From Flavobacterium inviolabile (GTDB lineage Bacteria; Bacteroidota; Bacteroidia; Flavobacteriales; Flavobacteriaceae), in assembly GCF_013389455.1 (NCBI RefSeq), contig NZ_CP058278.1:1798001-1862000 (forward strand): a stretch of 64,000 bases of DNA, written 5' to 3'. A program made the position numbers and the translations under genes. This document shows, in pieces, positions 62,334-64,000 of this stretch. The notes below the pieces were generated by a model that was given only the letters and a program-made list of their open reading frames with translations, was not told the origin of the DNA and searched no databases. Positions within the stretch are counted from its first letter, which is position 1. The number at the start of each line of letters is the position of its first letter.

Positions 62334-63212
62334 ATGAAAAAAACCTTACTCACCTTATGCTTATTGCCTTTCTGCTCCTTTGCGCAAGATGATTTACTTT
62401 CTCAGATTGATACCGTAAAAACGGATAATAAAGTCGAAGCTGTTTTTAAATCTTTGAAAATTGTTAATCTGGAATCTACAAAATTAGCCTCGAAAGGCGA
62501 CTTTTATTTTATAGTGGCGCACCGTTTTTCGTATGTTAAAAACGGGTTTTCCGACTTTTTTGGAATGGACGATGCAAACACCCAGATTAAGTTTGTATAC
62601 GGAATCAATAACTGGCTAACGGCACATGTGTCCAGAAGCGGTTTTGAAAAAACCTATGAAATGGCGCTGAAATACAGACTGATGTCGCAGGAAAAAAATG
62701 GCTTCCCGGTAACTCTGGTTGGGTTTAACAGCCTGGCGATCAATTCGGAATTAAAGAAAGACGATTTTCCGAATCTGAAATTTGAGAACCGACTCAGTTA
62801 TGTGACCCAGTTATTAGTGTCCCGAAAGTTTACGGAAAGATTATCGCTGGAACTGGCACCCTCCTATTTTCATCAAAATACCCTGCGGGATTTTCTGGAT
62901 GCCGATAATAATGTGGTATTGCCCAATCCGCAGTCCAACGATCAGTTTGCATTGGGAATGGGAGGACGATACAAGCTCACCAAACGCTGGTCCATTAATA
63001 TGGATTATGCGGCACACCTGAACCGTGCCAAACATTCTATCTACACCAATCCGTTGTCAATAGGGGTCGATCTTGAAACCGGAGGGCATGTTTTCCAGAT
63101 GCACTTTACCAATTCGAGAGCGATGCATGAGGCAGGATTCCTGGGAGCAACCACCGGGAACTGGTCCAAAGGAGAAATCGCATTCGGCTTTAATTTAGTC
63201 CGCGTGTTTTAA
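62334..63212 (+). CDS. DUF5777 family outer-membrane beta-barrel protein
   Basis: The 292-aa protein has a signal peptide (to about SFAQ, residue 18) and many amphipathic strands with aromatic girdles, ending in a strand GEIAFGFNLVRVF. It matches DUF5777, a Bacteroidota barrel family of unknown role often near cytochrome and YceI genes, as here. Confidence 0.85.
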   Translation: MKKTLLTLCLLPFCSFAQDDLLSQIDTVKTDNKVEAVFKSLKIVNLESTKLASKGDFYFIVAHRFSYVKNGFSDFFGMDDANTQIKFVYGINNWLTAHVSRSGFEKTYEMALKYRLMSQEKNGFPVTLVGFNSLAINSELKKDDFPNLKFENRLSYVTQLLVSRKFTERLSLELAPSYFHQNTLRDFLDADNNVVLPNPQSNDQFALGMGGRYKLTKRWSINMDYAAHLNRAKHSIYTNPLSIGVDLETGGHVFQMHFTNSRAMHEAGFLGATTGNWSKGEIAFGFNLVRVF

Positions 63213-63214
63213 TA

Positions 63215-63244
63215 AAAAAAGTCCCGAATCTTCGGGACTTTTTT
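63215..63244. terminator. Bidirectional intrinsic terminator
   Basis: AAAAAAGTCCCGAA (63215-63228) and TTCGGGACTTTTTT (63231-63244) pair over 14 bp. The TC between them leaves an effective loop of a few bases. It lies between the convergent DUF5777 and FG-GAP genes. Confidence 0.85.
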
Positions 63245-63248
63245 ATGA

Positions 63249-64000
63249 TTAATTCTTGATGAATTTTGTTGAGTATTTCTGACCGTTGGCGCTTTCTATA
63301 TTCAGGATATAGGTTCCTTTGGAAAGTGTACGGATGTCAATCTGTTCCGACTGGATCGCTGCTTTCAGTACTAAACGACCGGTTGTGTCATAGAAAAGTG
63401 CTTTTTTCGCACTGCTGTCAAGGTTGTTAAAATGTACTTTAACAAAGTCCTGTGCCGGGTTCGGATAAATCATAAATGTATCCAGGGCAACTTCAGGATT
63501 GTTAAGTGCTGTACCTTCAACCACCATAAGGCTTTGATTTACGGCTGGATTGTTAATAACATCTACCGTTCCGGAAGGCCATTTAACGATTACCTGGTAA
63601 ATTTCGGTAGCTGTTCCCAGACCAAAATGAACATTTAAAGAGCTCATGTTTCTAAAACCATCGCCACTTCTTACATCTCTGATTTGTTTGCCCCACGGAC
63701 CGAATATTTCAATTCTTGCCCCGATACCGTTAATGTTGCTCTGCACACCTTTCAGTAATATTTTTAGCCATTTGTTGCTGTTGCCGTTATTCATATAAAC
63801 GTTGTCGTTGTTCTGGATATCCAGGAAGCCATCGTTGTTTAAATCGCCTATAGGACCGTTTGTAACACCAATAGGCTGTGGTGTAAAGGTCATGTTGCCG
63901 TTATTGATCATGATGATGTTTCCTGCTCCGAATACATCCACAAAACCGTCGTTGTTAAAATCATGGGCAACATTTTCCTGTCCTAAGTTGGTCAGTTGCG
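63249..64000 (-). CDS. Secreted FG-GAP/ASPIC protein with T9SS sorting domain (5' end off window)
   Basis: Only the last 250 or so codons are present; the frame is open to the window edge. They encode FG-GAP/VCBS-like repeats (DFNNDGFVDVFG, DLNNDGFLDI; Ca-binding Asp-rich loops) and an ASPIC/UnbV domain (SGDGFRNMSSLNVHFGLG ... VKWPSGTVDVI). A type IX secretion type A sorting domain (FMIYPNPAQDFVKVHF to the end, FIKN) follows. The protein is exported to the cell surface or medium via the Por secretion system. Its full length and start are unknown. Confidence 0.9.
   Translation of the reverse strand, partial: QLTNLGQENVAHDFNNDGFVDVFGAGNIIMINNGNMTFTPQPIGVTNGPIGDLNNDGFLDIQNNDNVYMNNGNSNKWLKILLKGVQSNINGIGARIEIFGPWGKQIRDVRSGDGFRNMSSLNVHFGLGTATEIYQVIVKWPSGTVDVINNPAVNQSLMVVEGTALNNPEVALDTFMIYPNPAQDFVKVHFNNLDSSAKKALFYDTTGRLVLKAAIQSEQIDIRTLSKGTYILNIESANGQKYSTKFIKN

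Overview
The window comes from a member of the Bacteroidota, most likely Flavobacteriaceae and close to Flavobacterium. Four things point there. Promoters carry the Bacteroidota -7 element TAnnTTTG and lack Shine-Dalgarno-driven starts. One gene ends in a type IX secretion (Por) sorting domain. SecA is very long (1118 aa). The clusters rpmB-rpmG-DUF4295-ftsY and dnaQ-like/FAH/Hpt/cinA are typical of the family. I saw no tRNA, rRNA, CRISPR array, insertion sequence or prophage gene.

Layout. 0-5.7 kb: an ABC-F ATPase, then a marR-tolC-hlyD-ABC2 permease efflux operon with a perfect 18-bp palindrome at the marR promoter. 5.9-13.5 kb: a propeller-like protein, PPK2, META and NlpE lipoproteins, a barrel protein, a MATE exporter, meaB, and an NAD(P)-binding/Rrf2 pair with matching operators. 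13.6-18.8 kb: two MFS exporters, a GlcD-type flavoenzyme and a Na+/H+ antiporter. 18.9-32.3 kb: secA, cobalamin adenosyltransferase, a LolD/MacB-type ATPase, a methyltransferase, an unusual SDR, an FKBP, a second ABC-F, a GT2 and a 2-oxoacid dehydrogenase E2.

32.4-42.8 kb is an RNA-repair island. A WYL regulator is divergent from two overlapping RlaP-type nucleotidyltransferases. A 144-aa unknown, a 1692-aa DUF4132/MolR-like giant and an RtcB RNA ligase follow. A dyad (TGCGCA-N9-CGTWG) occurs twice between the WYL gene and rlaP and once before rtcB, 8-9 nt upstream of a degenerate CAnnTTTG box in the two forward promoters. This suggests one WYL-controlled regulon.

42.9-47.9 kb is housekeeping: DnaQ/ExoX-like exonuclease, FAH, Hpt, cinA, rpmB, rpmG, DUF4295, ftsY. 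47.9-56.9 kb: two serine hydrolases, small lipoproteins, DUF721, an amidohydrolase paired with a single-haem lipoprotein, ndk and bshC. 57.2-60.8 kb is a second RNA-repair operon: rtcB, a zinc-ribbon protein, prfH and a TPR protein. It is preceded by stacked inverted repeats and a small transcription-unit-like element with a 26-codon ORF. 60.8-64 kb: YceI, a c-haem lipoprotein, an OB-fold protein, a DUF5777 barrel and the 3' part of a secreted FG-GAP/ASPIC protein running off the window.

The two RNA-repair modules are the most interesting content. The second could religate cleaved rRNA or tRNA while PrfH acts on damaged ribosomes. The first could sense damage through WYL, modify ends through RlaP and seal through RtcB. 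The families and their association are known; the shared operator, the extra partners and the co-occurrence of both modules within 27 kb are what I read from this sequence.
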